From NCBI GenBank assembly GCA_001799575.1, contig MGTT01000029.1, positions 1 to 46,444 of the forward strand: a DNA stretch of 46,444 nucleotides, read 5' to 3'. A program made the position numbers and the translations under genes. Positions 8,136 through 16,072 of this stretch are shown one piece after another. The notes beneath the pieces were generated by a model. It saw only the letters and a program-made list of their open reading frames with translations, was not told the origin of the DNA and searched no databases. Every line of letters starts with the position of its first letter. Within the stretch, counting starts at the first letter, position 1. This DNA is from Elusimicrobia bacterium GWA2_56_46. GTDB lineage: Bacteria; Elusimicrobiota; Elusimicrobia; Elusimicrobiales; UBA9959.

Positions 8136-9392
8136 CTATTGTTTTGCGGGGATATTGCCGACGTTTATAAGACCGAAGCCCTGCTGGTCGGAGGTGAGGC
8201 CTGGGAGTTTTACGGCGGCCCGTTCAAGCGCCCCTCTTATTTCAGCCGGAGTGACATAGCCGAAACTCATGGCGAGGGCGGCGGCGCCGGCCACGTGCGG
8301 AGCGGCCATCGAGGTGCCGTTCATCGTGTTGTAAGAACCTTCCAGCGCGGTCGAGTAGATAATCTGGCCGGGCGCTATGATGTCCACTTCGGGGCCTGTG
8401 GACGCAAGAGGGTCGACGCCCTCCGGTGTAAGAATTCCAGACACGCTCCAGGTTTCGGGCGTGAGGGCCGAAACGGCTATAACTTCAGGATACGCCGCCG
8501 GATAGGAGACAGAGGCTTTAGGATCGTTACCGGAGGCGGCAATGATGGTCACGCCTTCGGCATAAACGGCTTTTATAGCTTTGTATGCGGCTTCCGACGG
8601 CTTCGGGCTGCCGAGGCTCATGTTGACTATCCTGGCGCCTTTATCCCTGCACCAGCCCAACCCGTCTATAAGCCATGAAATCTTGCCGCCGCCTTTTGCG
8701 TCCATGGTCTTCCCCACATACAGCGACGCCCCTGGAGCCATGCCTATAACGCCGAAACTATTATGCGCGGCGGCGATTATGCCTGAGACATGGGTGCCGT
8801 GACCTGTGTCGTCTTCCGGAGCGGCGCCGGGATTCACAAAGTTATAGCCGTCGGCATAATTAGCCGCGAGATCAGGATGATCGGTGTCTATGCCGGTGTC
8901 CAGAACGCAGACTTTCACACCCCGGCCCGTAACTTTCTGCCAGGCGGCCGAGGCCCCCATTCTTTTCATGCCCCACGGCAGTTTCTGGGTGCTTACGGGC
9001 TGTTCCGCCGGCCGCGCCGCGGGGACCGGCGCCTGGGCCGCGGCCCGCATGAAATTTTCGAGAGACGGAATGCCGGAAGGAATCTCCTCCCCGAGAAGCC
9101 AATATAAATATTCGTCATTTTCCACCAGTACCACGCCGGGCATCCGGTTCAGGGACTGCGAAGCGCTCTCCTCCGAAGGAAAGCTGGCCACGACAGCGTT
9201 GATGAGGTTCAGCTCTCTCGTTATTTCCCCCCCGCCCCGCGTTATGACGGAAGCAGCGCGGTTTAAGTGTGAAGATCCGCTGAAAACCACTATTTTCTCC
9301 ACCGGGCCGCTCCAGGCGGAAACGGAGGACAAAAGCATCAAAACCGGCAGAGAAAGGCCGACCGCCCCCAAAAAACCCGTGGATTTACGCAT
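8136..9392 (-). CDS. Secreted subtilisin-like serine protease (S8) with I9-like propeptide
   Basis: 418 aa. The signal peptide is residues 1-28. Residues about 31-98 resemble an inhibitor-I9 propeptide (VEKIVVFSG to VVLVENDEYLYW). The catalytic domain covers about 139-415 with the full triad and oxyanion residue: Asp165 (VCVLDTGID), His198 (DTGHGTHVSG), Asn289 (IIAASGN) and Ser361 (NGTSMAAPHVAG). No extra C-terminal domain is present, so the mature enzyme is compact and soluble. GGGAGGT about 10 nt upstream of the ATG at 9392 supports the start. It is a single gene ending next to a palindromic terminator. Confidence 0.94.
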   Translation of the reverse strand: MRKSTGFLGAVGLSLPVLMLLSSVSAWSGPVEKIVVFSGSSHLNRAASVITRGGGEITRELNLINAVVASFPSEESASQSLNRMPGVVLVENDEYLYWLLGEEIPSGIPSLENFMRAAAQAPVPAARPAEQPVSTQKLPWGMKRMGASAAWQKVTGRGVKVCVLDTGIDTDHPDLAANYADGYNFVNPGAAPEDDTGHGTHVSGIIAAAHNSFGVIGMAPGASLYVGKTMDAKGGGKISWLIDGLGWCRDKGARIVNMSLGSPKPSEAAYKAIKAVYAEGVTIIAASGNDPKASVSYPAAYPEVIAVSALTPETWSVSGILTPEGVDPLASTGPEVDIIAPGQIIYSTALEGSYNTMNGTSMAAPHVAGAAALAMSFGYVTPAEIRGALERAAVKLPGLTSDQQGFGLINVGNIPAKQ

Positions 9393-9501
9393 ATGATATT
9401 CGACCTCCCGGTTAGGAACTCACGGCTGAATGATATTGTACAAATCGCCGGGAATCCCCAAAAGGGCCGAAAGACCCCTAAATAAAAACCATAAGACCCC
9501 C
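9393..9501 (-). promoter_or_regulatory. Leader and probable promoter of the subtilase gene
   Basis: On the minus strand a TACAAT box lies about 50 nt upstream of the ATG at 9392, with only weak -35 candidates. GGGAGGT just before the gene is the ribosome-binding site. Confidence 0.35.
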
Positions 9502-9522
9502 AAAAGGTGCCAGGCACCTTTT
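9502..9522. terminator. Palindromic terminator, AAAAGGTGCC family
   Basis: 21-bp perfect palindrome with arms AAAAGGTGCC and GGCACCTTTT around a central A. It abuts the TAA stop of the phospholipase-D-like gene at 9522, the same placement as the copy at 8091. Confidence 0.7.
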
Positions 9523-10724
9523 TAGATTTTTTTGACGGGGATGTATGTTTTGGCGGGGTCTACGGGAGTTACGTAGGGGCCGTTCCAGGCCCGCGCGAAA
9601 ATATCTTCCAGCGGGGCGGCCCCGGCCGCGCCCTCCACGATAAGCGCCGCGCCGCGGGTGGCCGTAAAATAGTCGGGAGACCAGTTGGACGTGCTCAGCA
9701 TGGCTTTCTCACCGTCAACGACAATATATTTGGAATGATCCACCCGCGAAAACGGCACAAAACCTTTGCTATTGACCGGGAAGGACGCTATCTTCACGCT
9801 GACATTTATCGCCTGGGACAGGCTTTTGATATCCTTATCGTCCCTGCCGCCCATGGACCAGTCCGCGAAGATCATCTCCACTTTCACCTCTCTTTTACCG
9901 GCCTCGCGCAGGGCATTATCAAGCTCTTCCCAGCGGTTTTTTTTGCCGTACGGGAAAAGGGAATAATTCATCACCTGGACATGGATGGTCCGTCTCGCCC
10001 CTTTTATCAGCTTGAGCAGTTCCTTTATCTCGATATCAAAGCCGCGCGGAAGCAGGCCTGCCGGGCTGAAAGCCAGGCGGTATTTTACCGCGGCGCCGCC
10101 GACAAGGGCCGTCTCCGGATTGGCGGCGTTAAGCGGTTTGGCCGTTTTTCCGAACGCTTTCCCGGGTTCCGCGCCGCCGGCCATGGCCCAATCCGCCTCG
10201 AAGATCGCTCCGAAGTCCCGCGCCGCGCGTTCGCTCTTTATACGCGCGCCCACTTCGTGGATCTGGCTCAGCGCGCGCCAGTCGAAGTTCTGGCTGCCCA
10301 CAAAAACCTCCCGCCCGTCGGCCACGATGAATTTGGCGTGCTGGATCCCGCCGCCTATTTTTTTGAACTCTATTATCCGCGCCTCTATATTTTTTCCGGC
10401 CGTCAGACCGGGCAGCGCGTTTGAAGTCTCTTTCATCATCGCTTTTTCCACTATAATGCGCACCTTTACCCCGCGGGCAGCGGCGGCCCTGACCACCGCC
10501 AGGACCGGCTCCAGGGCCTCGCCAGGCTTATCGGCGATATAAAACTGCTCAAGCTCCAGGGTCTTGGACGCCCCGTTTATCATCTCTATCCACATCTGTG
10601 CGGGGCGCGCTGTGAGCGTGGAACCGTAAACAGTTTCCTCCGGCACGCTCTCGGCGAATTCGATTTCCGCGGCCCTCAAAGACGGCGCGGCCAGCAGCAG
10701 AATAACCAGCAATCTCTTTTTCAT
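9522..10724 (-). CDS. Secreted phospholipase D-like protein with two HKD motifs
   Basis: 400 aa, signal peptide residues 1-18. Two complete HxK(x)4D motifs are present: His129/Lys131/Asp136 (HAKFIVADG) followed by GSQNFDWR, and His330/Lys332/Asp337 (HSKYIVVDG) followed by STSNWSPDYF. Two motifs in one chain form a full active site of the PLD superfamily, which cleaves phosphodiester bonds in lipids or nucleic acids. The layout, with the N-terminal sequence LELEQFYIADK, resembles the PLD3/PLD4 branch; the substrate cannot be told from sequence. AGGAGA 5 nt before the ATG supports the start. It is likely co-transcribed with the small gene at 10757-11167, although a variant palindrome lies between them. 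Confidence 0.88.
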   Translation of the reverse strand: MKKRLLVILLLAAPSLRAAEIEFAESVPEETVYGSTLTARPAQMWIEMINGASKTLELEQFYIADKPGEALEPVLAVVRAAAARGVKVRIIVEKAMMKETSNALPGLTAGKNIEARIIEFKKIGGGIQHAKFIVADGREVFVGSQNFDWRALSQIHEVGARIKSERAARDFGAIFEADWAMAGGAEPGKAFGKTAKPLNAANPETALVGGAAVKYRLAFSPAGLLPRGFDIEIKELLKLIKGARRTIHVQVMNYSLFPYGKKNRWEELDNALREAGKREVKVEMIFADWSMGGRDDKDIKSLSQAINVSVKIASFPVNSKGFVPFSRVDHSKYIVVDGEKAMLSTSNWSPDYFTATRGAALIVEGAAGAAPLEDIFARAWNGPYVTPVDPAKTYIPVKKI

Positions 10725-10737
10725 TTAGTTCTCCTTA

Positions 10738-10758
10738 AAAAGGAGCCAGCCTCCTTTT
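10738..10758. terminator. Variant palindromic element between two leftward genes
   Basis: 21 bp with arms AAAAGGAG and CTCCTTTT around CCAGC. The T-to-A change in the left arm is matched in the right arm relative to the main family. It overlaps the stop codon of the gene at 10757-11167 and sits just upstream of the ribosome-binding site of the next gene. Confidence 0.6.
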
Positions 10759-11167
10759 AGCGGCTGTAGATGTACGCCACCGCAACTATACCCGTACCTG
10801 AAGGGGTCTTTCTGACATCTTCGATATCTAACAGCATCTCGGTGCAGCCCATATGCTTGCCGCCCGGAAAACGCGGCATCCTGCCGTAATTGGAAACGGC
10901 TAAACGGGCGTTCATATCGGCCCTGTAAAACACCTCATGCTCGGAAATATTCTGCACGCACCAGAACACATGCTTCCCAATATATGTACTTTTGCCAGAG
11001 ACGACTTTCTCATAATCCAGAGCCAGGTTTTTGGCCTCTTTTATCGTCGGGGCCATTTGCCTGTCCATTTCCCAGTCCGCCGCGGGATACGCCAGGTAAA
11101 GCCACGCGACGGCCAGCAACACAGCCGCCGCGGCGCCGACAGCATAAGCCATTTTTTTATAATCCAT
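10757..11167 (-). CDS. Small single-pass membrane protein of unknown function
   Basis: 136 aa. A short basic N-terminus (MDYKK) is followed by one membrane helix (about residues 7-27), then a roughly 105-residue extracytoplasmic domain with two cysteines (CVQN and MGCTEM) that could form a disulfide. No family is recognised. GGAGG 7 nt before the ATG supports the start. It lies in a leftward run between an EamA transporter (15-bp gap upstream) and the PLD-like gene, so it may share their transcript. Confidence 0.72.
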   Translation of the reverse strand: MDYKKMAYAVGAAAAVLLAVAWLYLAYPAADWEMDRQMAPTIKEAKNLALDYEKVVSGKSTYIGKHVFWCVQNISEHEVFYRADMNARLAVSNYGRMPRFPGGKHMGCTEMLLDIEDVRKTPSGTGIVAVAYIYSR

Positions 11168-11181
11168 AACAATTCCTCCGT

Positions 11182-12081
11182 TTACACCGGCAATATTTCT
11201 TTTTTTACGGCGCGCGGGAAGTAGAACTTGGAGAACTCGCCTGTTACCATGCCGGCGACTATCAGCAGGCCCCCGGCGGCTTTTATCGGGACAAAGTTCT
11301 CTCCACCCAGAGTCCAGGCGAAAGCGGCGGCGAAAACCGGCTCCAGAGTGAAGATGATGCCGACCTTGAAAGGCTCTGAAGTCTTCTGGGCCAGCATCTG
11401 TATATAAAACGCCGTCAGCGTGGGGAAAATCGCTAATAATATTATAACGCCCCAGCCTTTCACCCCACCCACCCCCAGCGGGCAGCCCGTCAGCAGCGCT
11501 ATGGCGAAAGAAAAAAGCGACACCAGCCAGAACTGGTGGAAAGCCAGCATTACCGTGTCGGCACCGGCTTTCACATATCTGTCAGTAAAGATCAGGTGCG
11601 CGGAGTAAGAGGCCGCCGCCCCCAGCGTCAGCGCGTCCCCGAGGTTAAATCCGTTCACCCCCCCGGTAAGCAGCCACATGCCCGCAATGGCCAGCCCCGC
11701 GGACGCAAGCTGCGTACGGGCGGGTCTTTCGCCCCTCAAGAGGAACATAAAAGCGGGAATGAAGATTATGAAAAGGCCGGTTATGAAGCCGGAATTGGAG
11801 GCGGAAGTGTACACGAGGCCAATGGTCTGGGCGAGGAAAAGGGCCGAAAGGAAAAAAGAAAGAATAAAACTCTCTTTCAACATCGCGGCCTTATTTTTCC
11901 GTTTAAGAACCCAGGGCAGCAGCAGGAGGGCTGCGATGAGGAACCGCATTCCCACCATCGACACAGGATGCACCGAATCCAGCGCGCCTTTCACCAGAAC
12001 GAATGTGGAGCCCCAGATAGCGGCGCAATAAACAAGGCCTATGTCGGAGAATACGCTCCTCCGGCCGACAGGCATTTCCAT
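11182..12081 (-). CDS. EamA/DMT-family transporter
   Basis: 299 aa inner-membrane protein with about ten hydrophobic helices arranged as two EamA repeats (IWGSTFVLVKGALDSVHPVSMVGMRFLIAALLLLP in the first half as the hallmark; FPTLTAFYIQMLAQKTSEPFKVGIIFTLEPVFAA in the second). DMT carriers of this type export amino acids or other small metabolites; the substrate is unknown. No Shine-Dalgarno site precedes the ATG, but TATAAT ends exactly 6 nt before it, which predicts a leaderless mRNA starting at the ATG. Confidence 0.9.
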   Translation of the reverse strand: MEMPVGRRSVFSDIGLVYCAAIWGSTFVLVKGALDSVHPVSMVGMRFLIAALLLLPWVLKRKNKAAMLKESFILSFFLSALFLAQTIGLVYTSASNSGFITGLFIIFIPAFMFLLRGERPARTQLASAGLAIAGMWLLTGGVNGFNLGDALTLGAAASYSAHLIFTDRYVKAGADTVMLAFHQFWLVSLFSFAIALLTGCPLGVGGVKGWGVIILLAIFPTLTAFYIQMLAQKTSEPFKVGIIFTLEPVFAAAFAWTLGGENFVPIKAAGGLLIVAGMVTGEFSKFYFPRAVKKEILPV

Positions 12082-12087
12082 TTAAAA

Positions 12088-12093
12088 ATTATA
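12088..12093 (-). promoter_or_regulatory. -10 box of a predicted leaderless promoter (EamA gene)
   Basis: TATAAT on the minus strand, then TTTTAA, then the ATG at 12081. The normal start point about 7 nt past the -10 box falls on the A of the ATG. No good -35 is seen; that position lies inside the adjacent repeat element. Confidence 0.55.
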
Positions 12094-12107
12094 CCTTTTT
12101 AGAAAAG

Positions 12108-12188
12108 CCGTCATCCCGGCAATCTGTAAGCCGGGATCCATCGGGGGGAAATTTATGGATTCCTGCTAACGGCACGCAGGAATGACGG
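12108..12188. repeat. 81-bp dispersed-type inverted-repeat element (MITE-like)
   Basis: The ends are CCGTCATcCC and GGaATGACGG, near-perfect inverted repeats. Two inner hairpins are visible (CCCGGC/GCCGGG at the left, ATTCCTGC/GCAGGAAT at the right) plus GGATCCAT facing ATGGATTCC. The sequence style (GTCAT-CCC-GC ... GGGATCCA) matches a class of short non-coding palindromic repeats seen in many bacterial genomes. It has no coding potential. Confidence 0.7.
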
Positions 12189-12195
12189 TGCCCCC

Positions 12196-12216
12196 AAAAG
12201 GTGCCTGGCACCTTTT
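12196..12216. terminator. Palindromic terminator, AAAAGGTGCC family
   Basis: 21-bp perfect palindrome with arms AAAAGGTGCC and GGCACCTTTT and a central T. It lies 10 bp past the stop of the FecR-domain gene, at the end of the four-gene operon that starts at 20950, and directly next to the 81-bp repeat. Confidence 0.7.
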
Positions 12217-12226
12217 GAGTTGTGGG

Positions 12227-13864
12227 TTATTTTATGGCGAAAGTGTTGGGGGTGTCGGTCGCACCTTTTTTCTGCGATAGTATTTCTGGGGCCAGCAGCA
12301 CGTCTATGTTGCGGCCCTGGAAAAGGTTCGAGGTTACCACCATTTCAAGGTTGAAGCTGCCCTCTTTCAGGAAAGAGGTGGAATCGGCCAGGCCGGGGAT
12401 CCCGAGGATCTCGCCTTCGTTGGAAACCAGGAGCTTTCTCGACGATAAGGTCGAGCCGTCCCTATAGGTGGTGCTCACCAGGTAGTCCGCTTTACCCGGA
12501 CCGCTGGGATTGGAGACCGTGGTTACCGGACTTATCGTGAGATTCTCGGTACCGTTGTAAAGGCCGCCGTTGTCCACAATATCGTTCGTGTAACCGTATT
12601 CCTGTACGTCTACGGTGCTGGTCGGGTCTAAGGTTATCTGTTCCAGCACTCCAAGATTGCCCAGATTATTGATCACGCTCTGCGTCCAGGTGAACTGGCC
12701 CGGAGTGGTGGCGTTATAGTCCTGCAACTGCCGGAACTGCATACGCTCGTCGGCGTTGAGGCCGCCCGCGCCCGCGCCGGGGGCCAGGGCCACCCCCGGA
12801 CCGGAAAGGATCTGCTTGTAATCCACAAAAGAGGGATAGTAGCGCGAACCGATATCGGCGCCGTAGCCGGAAAAATCGACCGGCACCGGATTGCCGAAAT
12901 CTATTGTTTCTTTCACGCTGTCTACGGTATTCGTCAGGTAGACCTCAAAATACTTCAACCAGTTGGCGGGCATGGTCTTCGAAAAATACATGCCGTCGAT
13001 AATTTTGCCGACCTGGCTTATATCGTCCGGTATTTTGGAATTAAACCGCTCCGTAAGACGGCCCCAGTCCAGACTGTCGGCCTCGGCGCGGCGGCTGAGG
13101 AACAGCACCTGGAATTCCTTATTGGAGGGCCTCAACAGATACTCTTCGATGCGGACGCGCTTGCCGAAAGCGTCAATGGAATCCTTGCCCAGCTGCGCCT
13201 CGTTGGCTTTCAGCTCGCGGTTGCGCAGTTCCTCCATCATGGTGCGGGTGCGCTCGCGGGCGGTTTCCTGGCGCACTGCCATGGGGCGGGCGGCCATGCC
13301 GGCGCGCTCGTCGCCCAGAGAGATCGTTTCCGGCCTGGACATGCCGTCCATGCCGACCTTTATCCTTTCTTCGGAAGAAACCACGGCCATGGCGCCTTTG
13401 GAATCATTCACCTCCACCAGACCTTCGGCGACGTTCATCTCCGTGCCGCCGTTCTGCGCGACGTCTATATCGAACTCGGTGCCGCGCACGGCGCAGACGG
13501 CCGACGGGGTTCGTACCTCGAAGCGGTTTGAAAACAACCCGGCGACGGCGGCTTTCAGGCGGCCGAATTTAAGCTGGAAGCCGGCTTTCTTTTTATTGGC
13601 GGTGTCTACGGAGAAAAGGGTATTGTTACCCAGCATGAACCTGGAACCGTCCGGGAGAAAGACCCCGGCCTTGGAATCCTTGCCCGTGCGTATTTCGGCG
13701 CCGGGGGCTATCCTGACGTTGCTCTCCACCGGGATCCACTCCGAAGAGGGGCCGGTGCGCGCCTCCACTCTGCCCGCCGGGGACATTATTATGTCGGCGT
13801 TCGCGCCGAGACATGGCCGCGCAACAAGGAGCGGCAGAAGAAAAAGATAATTTATTCCCCTCAT
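12227..13864 (-). CDS. Periplasmic/secreted FecR-domain protein
   Basis: 545 aa, signal peptide residues 1-20. Residues about 24-170 form a FecR-type domain (AGAEIRTGKDSKAGVFLPDGS, FEVRTPSAVCAVRGTEFDIDV, GLVEVND). The middle is charged and helical (ARERTRTMMEELRNRELKANEAQ); the C-terminal 300 residues are of unknown fold. It lacks the anti-sigma N-terminal region of true FecR, so it is more likely a structural or binding protein. The gene starts 3 bp after the outer-membrane barrel gene, with its GGAGGT site inside the last codons of that gene, so the two are tightly coupled. It is last in the operon. Confidence 0.85.
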   Translation of the reverse strand: MRGINYLFLLPLLVARPCLGANADIIMSPAGRVEARTGPSSEWIPVESNVRIAPGAEIRTGKDSKAGVFLPDGSRFMLGNNTLFSVDTANKKKAGFQLKFGRLKAAVAGLFSNRFEVRTPSAVCAVRGTEFDIDVAQNGGTEMNVAEGLVEVNDSKGAMAVVSSEERIKVGMDGMSRPETISLGDERAGMAARPMAVRQETARERTRTMMEELRNRELKANEAQLGKDSIDAFGKRVRIEEYLLRPSNKEFQVLFLSRRAEADSLDWGRLTERFNSKIPDDISQVGKIIDGMYFSKTMPANWLKYFEVYLTNTVDSVKETIDFGNPVPVDFSGYGADIGSRYYPSFVDYKQILSGPGVALAPGAGAGGLNADERMQFRQLQDYNATTPGQFTWTQSVINNLGNLGVLEQITLDPTSTVDVQEYGYTNDIVDNGGLYNGTENLTISPVTTVSNPSGPGKADYLVSTTYRDGSTLSSRKLLVSNEGEILGIPGLADSTSFLKEGSFNLEMVVTSNLFQGRNIDVLLAPEILSQKKGATDTPNTFAIK

Positions 13865-13867
13865 ATA

Positions 13868-15091
13868 TTAAAACCTCCATTCCAGACCGGCAAAATACAT
13901 CGCGCTCTCGTAGTTGTAGCGGTAAACCTGTTCGTAGCGGGTATTGGACCGGGAAACCGCCCAGCTGCCCTGCAGTTTAAGATCCAGCGGACGGGCCAGC
14001 GGATAGACGGCCTCAAAACTGACGCTGCTGGAATACTGCGCGAGGCGCCCCGAAGCGTAAACCCCGTCCGACTCCTGCGCCAGCCTCTCGACGTACCTGC
14101 GCGCGGCGAATTCGTAACCCAGGCGCGTTATGAGACCGGAGGAAAGAAAAGTGAACTGCGCGTTCGGGGCCAGGCGCGTCTCCCAATAGTCATAGTAAGA
14201 CCTGATGAATTTAAGATGCTTGGGATCGGTGTCCAGGTGGTTCTGGTTGGAGATCAGATTGGCCAGGCCGGCGGTGACCCCCAGCACGGGGCGGATCCCG
14301 CCCAGCGCGTCCAGGTCATTGAAGCGCTTCGACAGCCCCAGGTTAAGCGCCTGATACGAATCGGAACGCTTGGAGGACAGATAACTGCCGGCCGAGTTTA
14401 TGACTTTCTGATCCGGGTAATCTATGAGAGAAAGCGCGGCAAAAAGATCCGCTTTCATGAAACCCGGCAGATCCAGCTCGCTTTCATAGGAGAACTGGTT
14501 GGTTATGGTGTCCAGAACCCTGCTGCCGGGATCGGGAGCCGAAAGTTCCTGTCCGTACTGGCTGGCCAGGGATTTAAACCGCGTATACCGCGTGCTGTAT
14601 ACGTCCCAGGACAACTGGTAAAGCCACGGGGTGGACAGGCCCAGGCGCGTCTTGCGCTCAAGGGTAAGGCCCGCCTCGTAACGCCAGAAGTCGTACAGGC
14701 CGCACCCCCATTTTTCGTCCTTGGTTTCACGGAACAACTGGTTCTTGGCGCCTATCCTGGGCTTAAGCGAGAAACCGCCCTCAAAGCGCTTGATCCATTT
14801 CGCGCCCAGGGAATTGTCCATGCTCTGCTGGAAAAGAGTGCCGCCGCCGGACAGCTCGTTCACCTGTTTGAAGCCGGTGTAAATAGAGCGGGCGCTGACA
14901 AAAAAGCCCGAACTGGAAGAATAACTCTTGGCCAGTTGGGCGTCGAAACTGCCGTAGCCGTTAAAAGCTCCCGACTGTTTTTCGAAGAAATACTGGCCTC
15001 CGAAAAGATCCAGTTTCCCCGTAAATTCAAACCCCCTGGCTCCGGCGCAGGCCGGCGCCAGCAGCGACACCGCGATTATTATTTTTTTCAA
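13868..15091 (-). CDS. Outer-membrane beta-barrel protein of unknown function
   Basis: 407 aa, beginning with a TTG codon at 15091 supported by AGGAG 6 nt upstream; residues 1-19 are a signal peptide. The rest alternates polar and hydrophobic residues with many aromatic ends (YQLSWDVYSTRYTRFKS, LITRLGYEFAARRYVERL) and finishes in GLEWRF, the C-terminal aromatic signature of barrels inserted by BamA. No specific family is recognised. Position between the PorV-like gene and the FecR-domain gene suggests a surface assembly partner of both. Confidence 0.8.
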   Translation of the reverse strand: MKKIIIAVSLLAPACAGARGFEFTGKLDLFGGQYFFEKQSGAFNGYGSFDAQLAKSYSSSSGFFVSARSIYTGFKQVNELSGGGTLFQQSMDNSLGAKWIKRFEGGFSLKPRIGAKNQLFRETKDEKWGCGLYDFWRYEAGLTLERKTRLGLSTPWLYQLSWDVYSTRYTRFKSLASQYGQELSAPDPGSRVLDTITNQFSYESELDLPGFMKADLFAALSLIDYPDQKVINSAGSYLSSKRSDSYQALNLGLSKRFNDLDALGGIRPVLGVTAGLANLISNQNHLDTDPKHLKFIRSYYDYWETRLAPNAQFTFLSSGLITRLGYEFAARRYVERLAQESDGVYASGRLAQYSSSVSFEAVYPLARPLDLKLQGSWAVSRSNTRYEQVYRYNYESAMYFAGLEWRF

Positions 15092-15112
15092 TGCAGGCTC
15101 CTGTTAACAGCC

Positions 15113-15140
15113 AGTGGTTAGTGGCTGGTGATTAGTGGTT
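15113..15140. repeat. Heptanucleotide repeat between barrel and PorV-like genes
   Basis: Four 7-bp units on the + strand: AGTGGTT, AGTGGCT, GGTGATT, AGTGGTT. They fill the 47-bp gap and run into the stop codon of the PorV-like gene. Same period as the repeats at 1672 and 1830. Confidence 0.7.
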
Positions 15141-16047
15141 AAAAGTTAAAACCGAAAGTCATCCTGTGGGTGTCGCCCAGGTCGCCGAAAGGCACATAGG
15201 CGTAATCCAGGCTCATCCGGTCCAGCTTAAGTCCCAGTCCGGCGCCCAGCCCCACCAGGCCGCTGTTCAACTCGTCCTGGCTGCGGCCTATCTGATAGCC
15301 GGCCCTGAAAGACAGATGCTTGCTGAGCGCGTAATCCGCGCCCAGATCCGCGTAGAACCGCTCGTCGTACACCAGCCAGTCCAGGTCGGCCGCCACGGAC
15401 AGTTTGCCCTCAAAAAAACCGGTCGCCGCACCGCCTTTCAAAGTCAGGGGCAGCTTGTCCGGGCCTATTTTGGTGCCGAAATTGCGCACCGTGAAAGCCG
15501 CCGTCCAGTCGGAATTGATTTTATATGAAGAACCCAGGTCCAGCGCTATCGCCTTGTCGTTCTGGGTATCCAGTTTCTGCTGTATATACTTGAGACTGGC
15601 GCCCAGGGACAGGTTGGGGCTAACTTCCGCCCTGGCGTAGGACAGGTTGACGGCGGTATTATTGTTGTCGAACTTGGAATCAGCGGCTTCCGTATCCCCG
15701 GCGCGCTTTTCGATGTCGGCTACGGTCAGATAGTTGACTCCGAAGCCGATAACGCCGGTATTATTTTTGAGCGGAGAGGCGTAGCCCACGAAGCCCTGGG
15801 ACTCGTCTATGAAGAGCATATTATAGCTGGCGGTCAGGCTCCGCTCTTTCAGCCCGGCGAGGCGGCCGGGGTTCCAGTTGACGGAATTCGCGCCTTCGGT
15901 AAGCACGCTCGCGGCCGAACCCATGGCAAGCTCTTTCGCGCCAACCCCCACCTTAAGGAATTGCGCGCCCGTGGTTCCCACGCCCGCGGCCCGGGCCGCG
16001 GACGCCGCCAGCATTAAAACCGCTGAAAGCAATATTTTCAGTTTCAT
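15139..16047 (-). CDS. PorV/PorQ-family outer-membrane protein
   Basis: 302 aa, signal peptide residues 1-20. The N-terminal signature (GTTGAQFLKVGVGAKELAMGSAASVLTEGANSVNWNPGRLAG, here in part) is typical of the PorV/UPF0164 family of FadL-like 14-stranded barrels, and the chain ends in MTFGFNF, a barrel terminus. In Bacteroidota PorV shuttles C-terminal-domain cargo of the type IX secretion system. The gene upstream in the same operon encodes a large protein with a FlgD-Ig-like C-terminal domain, a fitting cargo. AGGAGA before the ATG supports the start. Confidence 0.87.
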   Translation of the reverse strand: MKLKILLSAVLMLAASAARAAGVGTTGAQFLKVGVGAKELAMGSAASVLTEGANSVNWNPGRLAGLKERSLTASYNMLFIDESQGFVGYASPLKNNTGVIGFGVNYLTVADIEKRAGDTEAADSKFDNNNTAVNLSYARAEVSPNLSLGASLKYIQQKLDTQNDKAIALDLGSSYKINSDWTAAFTVRNFGTKIGPDKLPLTLKGGAATGFFEGKLSVAADLDWLVYDERFYADLGADYALSKHLSFRAGYQIGRSQDELNSGLVGLGAGLGLKLDRMSLDYAYVPFGDLGDTHRMTFGFNF

Positions 16048-16072
16048 AGTCTCTCCTATTAAGTGACCGGCC

